From: Hyphomicrobiales bacterium
GTDB lineage: Bacteria; Pseudomonadota; Alphaproteobacteria; Rhizobiales; Beijerinckiaceae
NCBI GenBank assembly: GCA_017302635.1
Contig: JAFLCX010000001.1
Coordinates: forward strand, 62,001 to 126,000
DNA: 64,000 nucleotides
Direction of reading: 5' to 3'
This document shows positions 56,161-64,000 of this stretch, one piece after another; within the stretch, counting starts at the first letter, position 1, and every line of letters begins with the position of its first letter. Position numbers and translations under genes: made by a program. The notes under the pieces are model-generated. The model was given only the letters and a program-made list of their open reading frames with translations, ran no database searches and was not told the DNA's origin.

Positions 56161-56212
56161 CTTTTCAATATGACAATCGATTCTCCGGCGTGCAACGCCG
56201 AACTCGCGGCGA

Positions 56213-56617
56213 TCACTCGTCGTCGTCGGTTTCCGTCGGTGCAACCAGGCCATCGAGCCCGCGCAGCAGATCTTCTTCCGACATGCGATCGAACTCAACC
56301 GCGCCATCGTCATCCGACGAGGCAGCAGGCTGGAACCCGGTTGAGGGGGCCTGAAGCCGCGGCACGGCCTCCGGCTCGGGCTCATCCACCTCAACATATT
56401 TCTGGAGCGAGTGGATGAATTCCTCTTTCAGATCGCCCGGCGCGATGCGCTCATCGGCAATCTCACGCAGGGCGACAACGGGGTTTTTGTCGCGATCGCG
56501 CGCGACGAGCGGCGAAGCGCCGCTGGCCAGCATGCGAGCGCGGTGGCTGGCGAGCAGAACGAGCTCGAACCGGTTCTCGACCTTGTCGACGCAATCTTCG
56601 ACGGTGACGCGAGCCAT
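56213..56617 (-). CDS. rpoZ: DNA-directed RNA polymerase omega subunit
   Basis: A 134-residue omega subunit. The core is [20 protein letters not shown] then [12 protein letters not shown] and [15 protein letters not shown]; the acidic tail after about residue 75 is longer than in E. coli, as usual in this order. It helps assemble RNA polymerase and passes ppGpp signals. It is divergent from the NYN-domain gene, with 229 bases between. Confidence 0.96.
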   Translation of the reverse strand: MARVTVEDCVDKVENRFELVLLASHRARMLASGASPLVARDRDKNPVVALREIADERIAPGDLKEEFIHSLQKYVEVDEPEPEAVPRLQAPSTGFQPAASSDDDGAVEFDRMSEEDLLRGLDGLVAPTETDDDE

Positions 56618-56846
56618 GTGACGACACGCTCCTCAGGCTTGAGATGAATACGGAAGAGGCGACCGCTTACACGCTTCCCGTGCCGCCTGCAAGCACGCGC
56701 TTCGCTTTTGTGTTCCAGCTGAAATGATCCAAACGGTGAAATTCAGTCTTGCGCGAATGCACTGGCATATGCTGGGAACATGCATCAGAATGTTCAACGC
56801 TCGTTGTGAGCGATCCGATTTTCCGTTCATCCGATTTGGATTGGTG

Positions 56847-57488
56847 ATGATGCAAAACGCAGAAAGAATTGCGCTGTTTATCGATGGCGCCAACCTCTAC
56901 GCCACCTCGAAAAGCCTGGGCTTTGATATCGATTACCGCCAGCTTCTCAAGGAATACGGCTCGCGCGGCTACCTCCTGCGCGCCTTCTATTATACGGCCC
57001 TTGTCGAGGACCAGGAATATTCCTCCATCCGCCCGCTGATCGATTGGCTCGATTACAACGGCTATGCTGTGGTGACCAAACCGGTGAAGGAATTCACTGA
57101 TGCAATGGGCCGCCGCAAGGTCAAGGGCAACATGGATATCGAACTCGCGGTCGATGCGATGGAGCTCGCGCCTTTTATCAACCACATGGTGCTGTTCTCG
57201 GGCGACGGCGATTTTCGCAGCCTCGTCGAGGCGATGCAGCGCAAGGGTGTGAAGGTCTCGGTTGTCTCGACCGTCCAGACCCAGCCGCCGATGGTCGCGG
57301 ATGACCTGCGCCGTCAGGCGGATCACTTCATCGATCTCGTCGATCTGCAATCGAAGATCGGGCGTGATCCCTCCCAGCGCCCGCCGCGTGAAGCTCGCGC
57401 GCCCGGTGCGCCGGCTGACACGCGTTCCGCGATGCCCTCGTTCATCGAGCGGCCGACGCGTCCGGCGCGGGACAAGGATGACGACTGA
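56847..57488 (+). CDS. NYN domain (LabA/DUF88) putative ribonuclease
   Basis: A 213-residue PIN-like protein. RIALFIDGANLYATSKSLGF holds the first acidic metal site, KGNMDIELAVDAMELAP and VLFSGDGDFRSLVEAMQRKG the others; together they form the NYN active centre. The C-terminal 35 residues are disordered and charged. Members are thought to act on structured RNA. The start is ATG 56847 or ATG 56850. Its last 11 bases overlap the uracil-DNA glycosylase gene. Confidence 0.88.
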   Translation: MMQNAERIALFIDGANLYATSKSLGFDIDYRQLLKEYGSRGYLLRAFYYTALVEDQEYSSIRPLIDWLDYNGYAVVTKPVKEFTDAMGRRKVKGNMDIELAVDAMELAPFINHMVLFSGDGDFRSLVEAMQRKGVKVSVVSTVQTQPPMVADDLRRQADHFIDLVDLQSKIGRDPSQRPPREARAPGAPADTRSAMPSFIERPTRPARDKDDD

Positions 57489-58107
57489 GCCGTCCCGCGA
57501 TTGCCCTTTCTGCCCGCGCCTCGCCGGTTTCCGGCAGGATTGGCGCGAGCGGGAAGCGGGCTGGCACAACGCGCCCGTGCCCTCTTTCGGGGACAAGAGC
57601 GCGCGCCTGCTGATTGTCGGCCTCGCGCCCGGTCTGCGCGGCGCCAACGCGACAGGGCGCCCTTTCACCGGCGATTATGCCGGAGATCTGCTCTACGGCA
57701 CCCTGCTCGATTTCGGCTTCGCAACCGGAGAATACCGCGCCCGCCCCGATGATGGCTTGCGCCTCGTGGATTGCCGCATCACAAACGCAGTGCGCTGCGT
57801 GCCGCCGCAGAACAAGCCCGAACCGGCGGAAATCACCCGCTGCCGCCCGTTTCTCGAGGCGACGATTGCCCAAATGCCGCGCCTCGAGATCATTCTCACG
57901 CTGGGGCAGATCGCGCATCAGAGCGTGGTGCGGACCTTCGGGGTTTCGGTCGCGCGCCATCCGTTCAAACACGGCGCGACGCTGGGGATCGGCGGGAAAA
58001 CCCTCACTTCCAGCTACCATTGCTCGCGCTACAACACGAATACCGGCGTGCTGACCGAAGCCATGTTCCGGGATGTGTTTGCGCGGATCCGGGAGCGCCT
58101 GGTCTAG
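57478..58107 (+). CDS. Uracil-DNA glycosylase, family 5 (UDGb)
   Basis: A 209-residue repair enzyme. [20 protein letters not shown] is motif A of family 5, and [20 protein letters not shown] is motif B. Cysteines in DCPFC and C(R)ITNAVRC, four in all, fit the iron-sulphur cluster of this family. It excises uracil and other deaminated bases, with a wider range than the classical enzyme. ATG 57478 lies inside the end of the NYN gene, implying translational coupling. It converges on smpB with a 4-base overlap. Confidence 0.92.
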   Translation: MTTEPSRDCPFCPRLAGFRQDWREREAGWHNAPVPSFGDKSARLLIVGLAPGLRGANATGRPFTGDYAGDLLYGTLLDFGFATGEYRARPDDGLRLVDCRITNAVRCVPPQNKPEPAEITRCRPFLEATIAQMPRLEIILTLGQIAHQSVVRTFGVSVARHPFKHGATLGIGGKTLTSSYHCSRYNTNTGVLTEAMFRDVFARIRERLV

Positions 58108-58574
58108 CCCCTGTCCCGCAAGAGCCGCCCCTGCTCGCGCTTCCAGTCCCGTTCTTTTTCGCTCTCGCGCTTGTCGTGAAGTTTCTTGCCGCGCGCGATC
58201 GCGATCTCGATTTTCGCCCGGCCTTTGTCGTTGAAATACACTTTCAGCGGAATGAGCGTCATGCCCTCGCGCTCAATCGCCTGGGCAAAGCGCGCGATCT
58301 GCTTCTTGCTCGCGAGCATCTTGCGGGGCCGTTTCGGCTCGTGGTTGAAGCGATTGGCCTGGAGATATTCCGGAACATAGGAATTCACGAGCACCAGCTC
58401 GCCATTCTCGATCGTGGCGTAGCTCTCGGCGATGGTCGCCTTGCCGCCGCGCAGCGCCTTCACTTCGGTGCCCGTGAGCACGAGCCCGGCCTCGATCGCA
58501 TCGACGATCTCGAAGTTGTAGCGCGCCTTGCGATTGTCGGCGGCGATCTTGAAACGCGGATTGGGCTCGGACAT
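58104..58574 (-). CDS. smpB: SsrA-binding protein SmpB
   Basis: A 156-residue tmRNA partner for rescue of stalled ribosomes. Family motifs are [39 protein letters not shown] and [20 protein letters not shown]; the C-terminal tail is basic ([20 protein letters not shown]). The tmRNA gene is not in the window. It lies 15 bases upstream in operon order of the PaiB-like gene. Confidence 0.96.
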   Translation of the reverse strand: MSEPNPRFKIAADNRKARYNFEIVDAIEAGLVLTGTEVKALRGGKATIAESYATIENGELVLVNSYVPEYLQANRFNHEPKRPRKMLASKKQIARFAQAIEREGMTLIPLKVYFNDKGRAKIEIAIARGKKLHDKRESEKERDWKREQGRLLRDRG

Positions 58575-58589
58575 GGCTTTGAGATGGGC

Positions 58590-59234
58590 TCAGGGCGCGT
58601 TGCGCGCAAGATGTGCCGCAATCATCGCCCGCATCTGGGCTGCATCCGGATCACGCTCAGTCAAAAGACCATCATGCACGCCCTGCTGATCGGCCCGATT
58701 GCGGTTCTGACTCAGCTTGAACTTGCCGGTCATCTCACGAATTTCGATTTCCACTCCCACAATCCCGCGCATCTGCGCCTCGATGAAGGGCTGGGGGGCA
58801 TCAGCCACATTCCACGGCTCGGCCCGATGCGCCTCATGCTGACGCGTGAGCTGGTCGATCTGATCATGCAGATAGGCGGCGCTGTCATCGATGCGAGCCG
58901 GTCCGCGCACCTGAACGACGACATAGTTCCAGGTCGGCACCACCTTGTGCGTCTCGCGCTTGGTCGCGTACCAGCCGGGCGAAACGTAATGATCGACGCT
59001 CTGGAAAATCGCGAGCGGTTCCGCTCCCGCCGCGATTTCCCGCCATTGCGGATTGGGCCGCGCAAGGTGAGCGCGCAGCTTCTCGCGCCCCGGTTCGCCG
59101 GAAATCACGAAGGGGATAGGGTTCGCCATCAAGCCACCCTCGCCTGCGGTCACCAGCATGGCGAGCGGGTTCGCGCGGATCACGCTGAACAGGCTCTCCC
59201 GATCCTCAATGCGAAAATGGGCGGGCTCATACAT
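58590..59234 (-). CDS. FMN-binding negative transcriptional regulator (PaiB-like)
   Basis: A 214-residue PaiB-family protein with split-barrel flavin-binding fold. Seen here: MYEPAHFRIEDRESLFSVIR, ANPLAMLVTAGEGGLMANPI, LRAHLARPNPQWR and SPGWYATKRETHKVVPTWNY. In Bacillus paiB affects sporulation and protease genes; in Proteobacteria the role is not settled. It is between dapA and smpB on the same strand. Confidence 0.87.
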   Translation of the reverse strand: MYEPAHFRIEDRESLFSVIRANPLAMLVTAGEGGLMANPIPFVISGEPGREKLRAHLARPNPQWREIAAGAEPLAIFQSVDHYVSPGWYATKRETHKVVPTWNYVVVQVRGPARIDDSAAYLHDQIDQLTRQHEAHRAEPWNVADAPQPFIEAQMRGIVGVEIEIREMTGKFKLSQNRNRADQQGVHDGLLTERDPDAAQMRAMIAAHLARNAP

Positions 59235-59309
59235 GGCGTTTCTCTATCCCGATCGCAAAATCTTTACGCGAACCGACAAGCACTTCGCTGGATTTTGCTC
59301 ACGAAGCGC

Positions 59310-60212
59310 TCAGTTCAGCAATCCGGCATGCACCATAGCCGCCTTGATGGCGGACTTCGTCGCCTCCTGCTGCACGGGCAGCATCGGCAGGCGAATGTTG
59401 TCATCCATCCGCCCCAGAAGCTTCAGGCCATATTTCGCGCCGGCAAGACCCGGTTCGCGGAACGTCGCGTCATGCAGCGGCACGAGGCGATCCTGAACGC
59501 TGAGCGCGCGGGAATAATCCCCCTTGAGGCTCAAGGCCTGCATTTCGGCGCAGAGGCGCGGCGCGATGTTCGAGACAACCGAAATGCACCCCACGCCACC
59601 TGCAGCATTGTAGGCCAGCGCTGTCATGTCCTCGCCCGAAAGCTGGATGAAATCCTTGCCCAGCAGGTGACGCTGCTGCGACACGCGTGCGAGATTGGCC
59701 GTGGCATCCTTCACGCCCACGATGTTCTTCAACTCGAAAAGCCGGGCCATCGTCTCGTTCGACATATCGACCACCGAGCGCGGCGGGATGTTGTAGATGA
59801 AAATCGGGATACCCACCGCATCATTCACTGCCTTGAAGTGCTGGTAGAGCCCTTCCTGCGTCGGCCGGTTGTAATAGGGGGTCACCACCAACACGGCATC
59901 CGCGCCAGCCTTTTCGGCATGGCGGGCGAGGTCGATCGCCTCGGCGGTATTGTTCGAGCCGGCGCCGGCCATCACGGGCACGCGGCCCCTGGCTTCCGAG
60001 ATGCACCATTCCACTACGCGCTTGTGTTCGTCGTGCGAAAGCGTCGGGCTTTCACCCGTCGTGCCCACAGGAACTAGCCCGTTCGTCCCCTCGGCAATCT
60101 GCCACGAGACATGCTCGCGGAATTTAGCCTCATCCAACGCACCATTGGCAAACGGCGTCACGAGCGCCGTGAACGAGCCACGAAAGCGGGAGGCATTGGC
60201 GGGGGCAGTCAT
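59310..60212 (-). CDS. dapA: 4-hydroxy-tetrahydrodipicolinate synthase
   Basis: A 300-residue TIM-barrel enzyme of lysine and peptidoglycan precursor synthesis. Motifs are [33 protein letters not shown] (catalytic Tyr) and [12 protein letters not shown] (Schiff-base Lys). ATG 60212 gives the normal length; the longer frame contains a non-conserved leader. It lies 75 bases upstream of the PaiB-like gene. Confidence 0.96.
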   Translation of the reverse strand: MTAPANASRFRGSFTALVTPFANGALDEAKFREHVSWQIAEGTNGLVPVGTTGESPTLSHDEHKRVVEWCISEARGRVPVMAGAGSNNTAEAIDLARHAEKAGADAVLVVTPYYNRPTQEGLYQHFKAVNDAVGIPIFIYNIPPRSVVDMSNETMARLFELKNIVGVKDATANLARVSQQRHLLGKDFIQLSGEDMTALAYNAAGGVGCISVVSNIAPRLCAEMQALSLKGDYSRALSVQDRLVPLHDATFREPGLAGAKYGLKLLGRMDDNIRLPMLPVQQEATKSAIKAAMVHAGLLN

Positions 60213-60346
60213 CGCGAGATGTCCATCTGAGGAAAGCCGGGGGAGCACACCGGCAGCGGCCAAGGTTTCATCGGAAAACGCTTGCCGCGTCAACCTCAGC
60301 CATGAGAAGCAGAGGCAAACCCGCAACAGACAAGGCTGTTTCAAGA

Positions 60347-61267
60347 ATGCCCGATGCCCAGAAGCCGCACCCTGAAATGACGGGCTGGCGGAGCCGTTTT
60401 CTCTCGGCTCCCGACGGTTTGAAACTGCACTTTGCCGAAACCGGCGACAGGCTCTCCCCGCGCTTGCCGGTTCTGTGCCTGCCGGGGCTGACGCGCAACG
60501 CCATGGATTTCGAGGCGATCGGCAACCGGATCGCGGCAGCACAGGGTCGTCGCGTCCTCGCAATGGATTATCGCGGGCGCGGGCTCTCGGACTACGACCC
60601 CGACTGGAAGCGTTATGACCTGATGGTCGAACTCGATGATCTGATGGCAGCGCTTACGGCTCTCGGCATCGAGCGGGCGATTTTTCTCGGCACCTCGCGC
60701 GGCGGGCTGCTCACCATGCTCACCGCCATTGTCCGGCCGCAGGCGATTCACGCGGCTATCCTCAACGATATCGGTGCCGTGATCGAGGCGCAGGGGCTGG
60801 CGCGCATCAGAGGCTATGTCGGCAAAATCCCGCAGCCGCGCTCCTATGAGCAAGGTGTGATGACCCTGAAGCAGATTTTCGGAGCGCAATTCCCCGAGGA
60901 GAGCGAAGCGAGCTGGCTCGCTTTCTCGAAGCGCACCTGGCGCGACGACAAAGGCACGCTTGTGCCGCGCTATGACATCAACCTGATGCGCACGCTTGTC
61001 GATCTCGACCTCGAAAAGCCCCTCCCCGAACTCTGGCCGCAATGCGATGCCCTGAAGCCCGCGCCGCTGATGGTGATCCGGGGTGAGAATTCCGATCTCT
61101 TCGCGCAATCAACCGCCGAGGCGATGGTGGCGCGCCATTCCGAAGGTGATTTCAGTCAACCGGCCCGGCTGCACATTGCAGCGAAACAGGGTCACGCGCC
61201 GCTTCTGGAGGATGAGGCCGCGAGCCACGCGATCCTCGATTTTCTCGACATGGCTGACCCCGCCTGA
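60347..61267 (+). CDS. Alpha/beta-fold hydrolase
   Basis: A 306-residue hydrolase with the nucleophile elbow [33 protein letters not shown] (oxyanion and lid region), ENSDLF holding the acid and [11 protein letters not shown] the His. It probably cuts an ester or lactone; substrate unknown. I chose ATG 60347; ATG 60302 (longer, no ribosome site) and a start near 60377 are alternatives. It is divergent from dapA and ends at a shared terminator. Confidence 0.82.
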   Translation: MPDAQKPHPEMTGWRSRFLSAPDGLKLHFAETGDRLSPRLPVLCLPGLTRNAMDFEAIGNRIAAAQGRRVLAMDYRGRGLSDYDPDWKRYDLMVELDDLMAALTALGIERAIFLGTSRGGLLTMLTAIVRPQAIHAAILNDIGAVIEAQGLARIRGYVGKIPQPRSYEQGVMTLKQIFGAQFPEESEASWLAFSKRTWRDDKGTLVPRYDINLMRTLVDLDLEKPLPELWPQCDALKPAPLMVIRGENSDLFAQSTAEAMVARHSEGDFSQPARLHIAAKQGHAPLLEDEAASHAILDFLDMADPA

Positions 61268-61301
61268 ACTGCCATTCGGCCGCAGACCGCAAGTTGATGT
61301 G

Positions 61302-61327
61302 AAAAAGCCCCGCTTGCACGGGGCTTT
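61302..61327. terminator. Bidirectional intrinsic terminator
   Basis: A perfect 7-base stem AGCCCCG/CGGGGCT with a 6-base loop is flanked by AAAAA upstream and TTTTC downstream, so it can end both the hydrolase (plus) and the helix-hairpin-helix gene (minus). Confidence 0.8.
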
Positions 61328-61348
61328 TCTCCAAGTCTTTGGTAAATC

Positions 61349-62413
61349 TTATTTTTTGGTCGGTGGCTTTTTGCCAGCGGGCTGTTTGGGCGTGGGCAGC
61401 TTTGCGGCATTTGCCTGGCCCTTGTCGCCGGAATCGGCCGAAGTCGCAACCAAGCCCTTGGCGACGCGCTGCGAGAATTCCGTGTCCTTGCCGGCAGCGA
61501 GAACCTTGGCCTGCGCGATCCATTCCTCGCGCTCGATCCGGCCGGGGAAAGCGAGATAGGAGCCAACCCAGAGCGCTTCATCGGCACTCCATGCCGCGAC
61601 CTGATCAAAGTGCCAGATGCCGAGCGCATGCAGGCGCCCCTCGTTCTGCTTACCGATGCCACGGATGCGCTTGAGGTCATCGGCCTTGCCGCCACGCGGT
61701 GCTTCCAATCCCTTCGGCTTTGCTCCGGCATGGCCGTCGACCAGAGCGACAGGCGCAGCCGCCGGAGCACCGCCCTTCGGCGGACAGGCAAGTTTGCCGG
61801 CGACAATCTGCTCGGCATCATATTTCCAGCGCCACCACCAGCTCGGGAAGCGGCCTTCATATCCGAGCTTGCGGAACAGCCAGCGCCGCTGGCCAGGACT
61901 CATCGAGGCGATCTGATCATGATGATAGATGCCGAAGCCGTTGAGCTTGGTTTCCACCGCATCATCAATGCCATAGATGCAGGTGAGGTTGTCCGCCTTG
62001 CCGTTGCGCGGGCCGGAGAGGCCGGTAATTGCCTCTTCCGGAATATCGTCATCCGCCTTGGCTGGCGCAGCCTTCGCCGGCTCGACCGGAACCTCACGCA
62101 CAGCGGCAGCAACGGGCGCCGCAACAGCGACCACATCGCTCTCCTCCTTGCGGAGCCGAAGCAGGTAGCCGAGGAAGCAACCGACAAAATAGCTGCTCGC
62201 GAGCAGCATGCCGAGATCAACCCAGAACCCGCCGCCATCCTTGAACAACCGCGTGACCGCGATCAGCGTTCCAAGTCCGAGGAGGATGCCCCACGGGATA
62301 AGGCCGCGCCAGAAATTCTCGTCCCGGCCCTTGAACGTGACCCAGCCGACAACAAGGCCAAGAACCAGGGCCATCAGCAACCAGAGCCAGAATTGCGAAA
62401 CCAGATACCACAT
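61349..62413 (-). CDS. Membrane-anchored protein with two helix-hairpin-helix-like repeats
   Basis: A 354-residue protein. Three hydrophobic segments lie in residues 5-85, then an Ala/Pro linker. Two similar repeats follow: GKADNLTCIYGIDDAVETKL then GFGIYHHDQIASMS, and GKADDLKRIRGIGKQNEGRL then ALGIWHFDQVAAWS, each with a hairpin GI[GD] turn. The same repeat ends NuoE and other proteins of this order. Between them sit a WWWRWKYD segment and Cys. A Pro/Lys tail ends the protein. It is 12 bases downstream of the OmpA-like gene and may be co-transcribed. Function unknown; DNA binding is possible from the hairpins. Confidence 0.8.
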   Translation of the reverse strand: MWYLVSQFWLWLLMALVLGLVVGWVTFKGRDENFWRGLIPWGILLGLGTLIAVTRLFKDGGGFWVDLGMLLASSYFVGCFLGYLLRLRKEESDVVAVAAPVAAAVREVPVEPAKAAPAKADDDIPEEAITGLSGPRNGKADNLTCIYGIDDAVETKLNGFGIYHHDQIASMSPGQRRWLFRKLGYEGRFPSWWWRWKYDAEQIVAGKLACPPKGGAPAAAPVALVDGHAGAKPKGLEAPRGGKADDLKRIRGIGKQNEGRLHALGIWHFDQVAAWSADEALWVGSYLAFPGRIEREEWIAQAKVLAAGKDTEFSQRVAKGLVATSADSGDKGQANAAKLPTPKQPAGKKPPTKK

Positions 62414-62425
62414 CAGGCGGCCCCC

Positions 62426-64000
62426 TCACTGAACCTTGAACTCGATACGGCGGTTCTGCGCACGACCTTCGGCCGTGTCGTTCGACGCCCTGGGCTGCGT
62501 CGGGCCGAAGCCTCTCGCCTCCACGCGATCTCCCGCGATGCCGGAGCGTGCGAGATATTCAACCACCGATTTCGCGCGGGCTTCCGACAAAGTCATGTTG
62601 CTCTCAAGCGATCCGACGGAATCCGTATGCCCGGAGATTTCGACTTTCGCGTCCGCACAGCGCCGCACAACCACAACGAGACGATCGAGCAGGCCATAAC
62701 TTTCCTGAACAATGGTCGAGGAGCCGGTATCGAAATTGATCTGCGCCCGCGAGAGCAAATCCTGAAACAGGATGTTGCACTCGCTGAACACCGTGATCAC
62801 CGGCGGCGGCGGCGCGGTATTGACCTCAACGGCGCTGCCGTAACCCTGCGGCACGCGCGCACGGAACGCGGCTACCGCCTGATCGCGCGCCGTATCGAGC
62901 GGAGCCAGCCCGCGCAGCGCGATGCTCGCATCGGAAAGCGAGAGGGTTCCGCCCGGCAGGAGGCGTGACAGATCCTGCAGACCACCGCGCACGGCGTTCA
63001 CGAAACCTGCAGGCGCGCCCTGCCCGACCTGCAACTGATCGACAATCCGGTCTCCCTCGAAGAACCGCTTCGCGTGGTCGACAATCTCGGCCTTCGTGCG
63101 CGCATCCGGTGCAAACCCGGTGAGCGTGACATCACGCTCGCCGCGCACCGCGTTGAACAGGTAGGGCCGGATTGCCGGCGAGGTGATGTCGCCCTGCCCG
63201 AGGCCCTTGGCCAGAGTCACGCCGGCTGGAAGCGAGGCAAAACGGCGCCGCACATCATCATAGGCCTCCCCGGACGCTGCGCGCCCGGTCACCGAAAGGG
63301 TCTGATCGGACAGCGACATCTGCCCGGTCTGCAAACGACCCAACTGGCCGAGGCCATAGTCGACCGAGGCGGAAAATGCTGGCGCAGCACCATCAGCAAT
63401 TTGCAACCGATCCGTAACCGGCTTGCCCAGTGCCGTTGCGGCGGCAAGGATGATGCGCCGCGTCGCTTCATTGGGAACATGGCCGGTGAGCACGGTCGCG
63501 GCATCGGTCTTCTCAGCTGCGATGGTGTAGGGCTTCACGATCGGGGCGAGAATATCTCCCTCGCCGAGCCCTTTGCCCAGCGTGATGCCTTGCGGGAGGT
63601 TCGCGAGCTTCGCCCGCACATCGACAAACTTCGCGATATCCGCGGCCCGACCCGTGATCGAAAGCGACTGGTCCGTGAGCGTCATCTGGCCGCTCGAGAG
63701 TTTTCCGAGTTCGCCAAGCCCGAAACCGGCTCCCGCGAGATAGCTGGTGGGAGCACCGCGCGCGAGTTTCAACTGATCATCGACCTGCGCTGAGGGAAAC
63801 GCTTTCTTCGCTGCATCAAGGACTTGCGCGCGAACAGCCGCAGAGGGAACAGAGCCGGCGAGCGTGAGTTTCGTCCCCTCGATCGTCGCATTCAGAGCAT
63901 AGGGCTTCGCCTCCGGCAGAACGGTCATCTTGTCGTTCACGATCCGGATTCCAAGCACGCGATCCGCCGCAGCGACAGCCATGCCGCGCAATTCGGGCTC
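62426..64000 (-). CDS. OmpA family protein with BON-like repeats (5' end outside window)
   Basis: At least 524 residues; the frame stays open to 64000, so the N-terminus is missing. The C-terminal OmpA domain shows FDTGSSTIVQESYGLLDRLV, SGHTDSVGSLESNMTLSEAR and AEGRAQNRRIEFKVQ, binding peptidoglycan. Upstream are three similar units of about 125 residues, each with (L/S)D(Q/A)(S/T)(L/I)x(I/V)(T/R)G, a GxTLxKGLGxGDI turn and a VTL(T/A)G(F/H/S) strand, resembling BON-type domains. This matches the OmpA-BON proteins of Hyphomicrobiales. A cell-wall link between outer membrane and peptidoglycan is likely. Confidence 0.88.
   Translation of the reverse strand, partial: EPELRGMAVAAADRVLGIRIVNDKMTVLPEAKPYALNATIEGTKLTLAGSVPSAAVRAQVLDAAKKAFPSAQVDDQLKLARGAPTSYLAGAGFGLGELGKLSSGQMTLTDQSLSITGRAADIAKFVDVRAKLANLPQGITLGKGLGEGDILAPIVKPYTIAAEKTDAATVLTGHVPNEATRRIILAAATALGKPVTDRLQIADGAAPAFSASVDYGLGQLGRLQTGQMSLSDQTLSVTGRAASGEAYDDVRRRFASLPAGVTLAKGLGQGDITSPAIRPYLFNAVRGERDVTLTGFAPDARTKAEIVDHAKRFFEGDRIVDQLQVGQGAPAGFVNAVRGGLQDLSRLLPGGTLSLSDASIALRGLAPLDTARDQAVAAFRARVPQGYGSAVEVNTAPPPPVITVFSECNILFQDLLSRAQINFDTGSSTIVQESYGLLDRLVVVVRRCADAKVEISGHTDSVGSLESNMTLSEARAKSVVEYLARSGIAGDRVEARGFGPTQPRASNDTAEGRAQNRRIEFKVQ

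Noticed and set aside
54467..56173. A 568-codon open frame on the plus strand
   Set aside because: Antisense to rsh, which carries HD, synthetase, TGS and ACT domains. The shadow has no recognisable family pattern.

Overview
The window is about 62% GC and reads as one piece of alphaproteobacterial chromosome, most likely order Hyphomicrobiales (Rhizobiales). The evidence is gene order: rpoZ-rsh-pyrE-pdxJ-acpS-lepB-rnc-era-recO, merR-ihfA-fabH-plsX-DUF177-cytochrome bc1 chaperone, glyA-nrdR-ribD-ribE-ribH-nusB-thiL, and an LdtR-type MarR regulator beside its L,D-transpeptidase. I cannot name a genus from the sequence. I found no rRNA, tRNA, CRISPR array, insertion sequence or prophage.

Layout. 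1-3.7 kb: tail of a medium-chain dehydrogenase, two exported proteins, and a chemoreceptor ending in a PilZ domain. 3.9-7.4 kb: a leftward operon of an OpgH-type glucan synthase, an FkbM methyltransferase and an unknown exported protein. 7.6-13.6 kb: a compact set of a BchC-like dehydrogenase, a PTPS-fold protein that has lost its catalytic motifs, a GT4 glycosyltransferase and a methyltransferase. These are followed, after a cytochrome b561, by a RibD-type reductase divergent from a GTP cyclohydrolase II with a non-catalytic N-terminal domain. 13.6-16 kb: a large YfhO-like membrane protein. 16-20.7 kb: fatty-acid and phospholipid genes with ihfA and merR. 20.9-22 kb: bamE and a lone barnase/RelE-like nuclease candidate between two terminators. 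22-31.3 kb: H+-pyrophosphatase, an MFS carrier, and the glyA-nrdR-riboflavin-nusB-thiL block. 31.4-36.5 kb: an enolase-superfamily enzyme, LdtP/LdtR, a small membrane protein and a 3-hydroxyisobutyryl-CoA hydrolase.

36.6-41.2 kb: hemB, an unusual lipoprotein/LivH-permease fusion, threonine ammonia-lyase and an N-end-rule transferase. 41.2-45 kb: DsbA-like and flavodoxin-like redox proteins and parC. 45-48.7 kb: a DUF3829 protein and two tandem TadG-like exported proteins. 48.8-56.6 kb: the recO-to-rpoZ housekeeping block. 56.8-64 kb: NYN ribonuclease, family-5 uracil-DNA glycosylase, smpB, a PaiB-like protein, dapA, an alpha/beta hydrolase, a two-repeat helix-hairpin-helix membrane protein, and a BON-repeat OmpA protein cut by the window end.

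The best candidate for an undescribed system is the 7.6-13.6 kb cluster. GTP opening (RibA-like), reduction (RibD-like and the dehydrogenase), a repurposed T-fold protein, glycosylation and methylation together suggest a modified pterin or pyrimidine small molecule. Secondary candidates are the opgH-FkbM operon, the LivH-lipoprotein fusion, the tandem cysteine-rich TadG-like proteins and the solitary nuclease-like gene.
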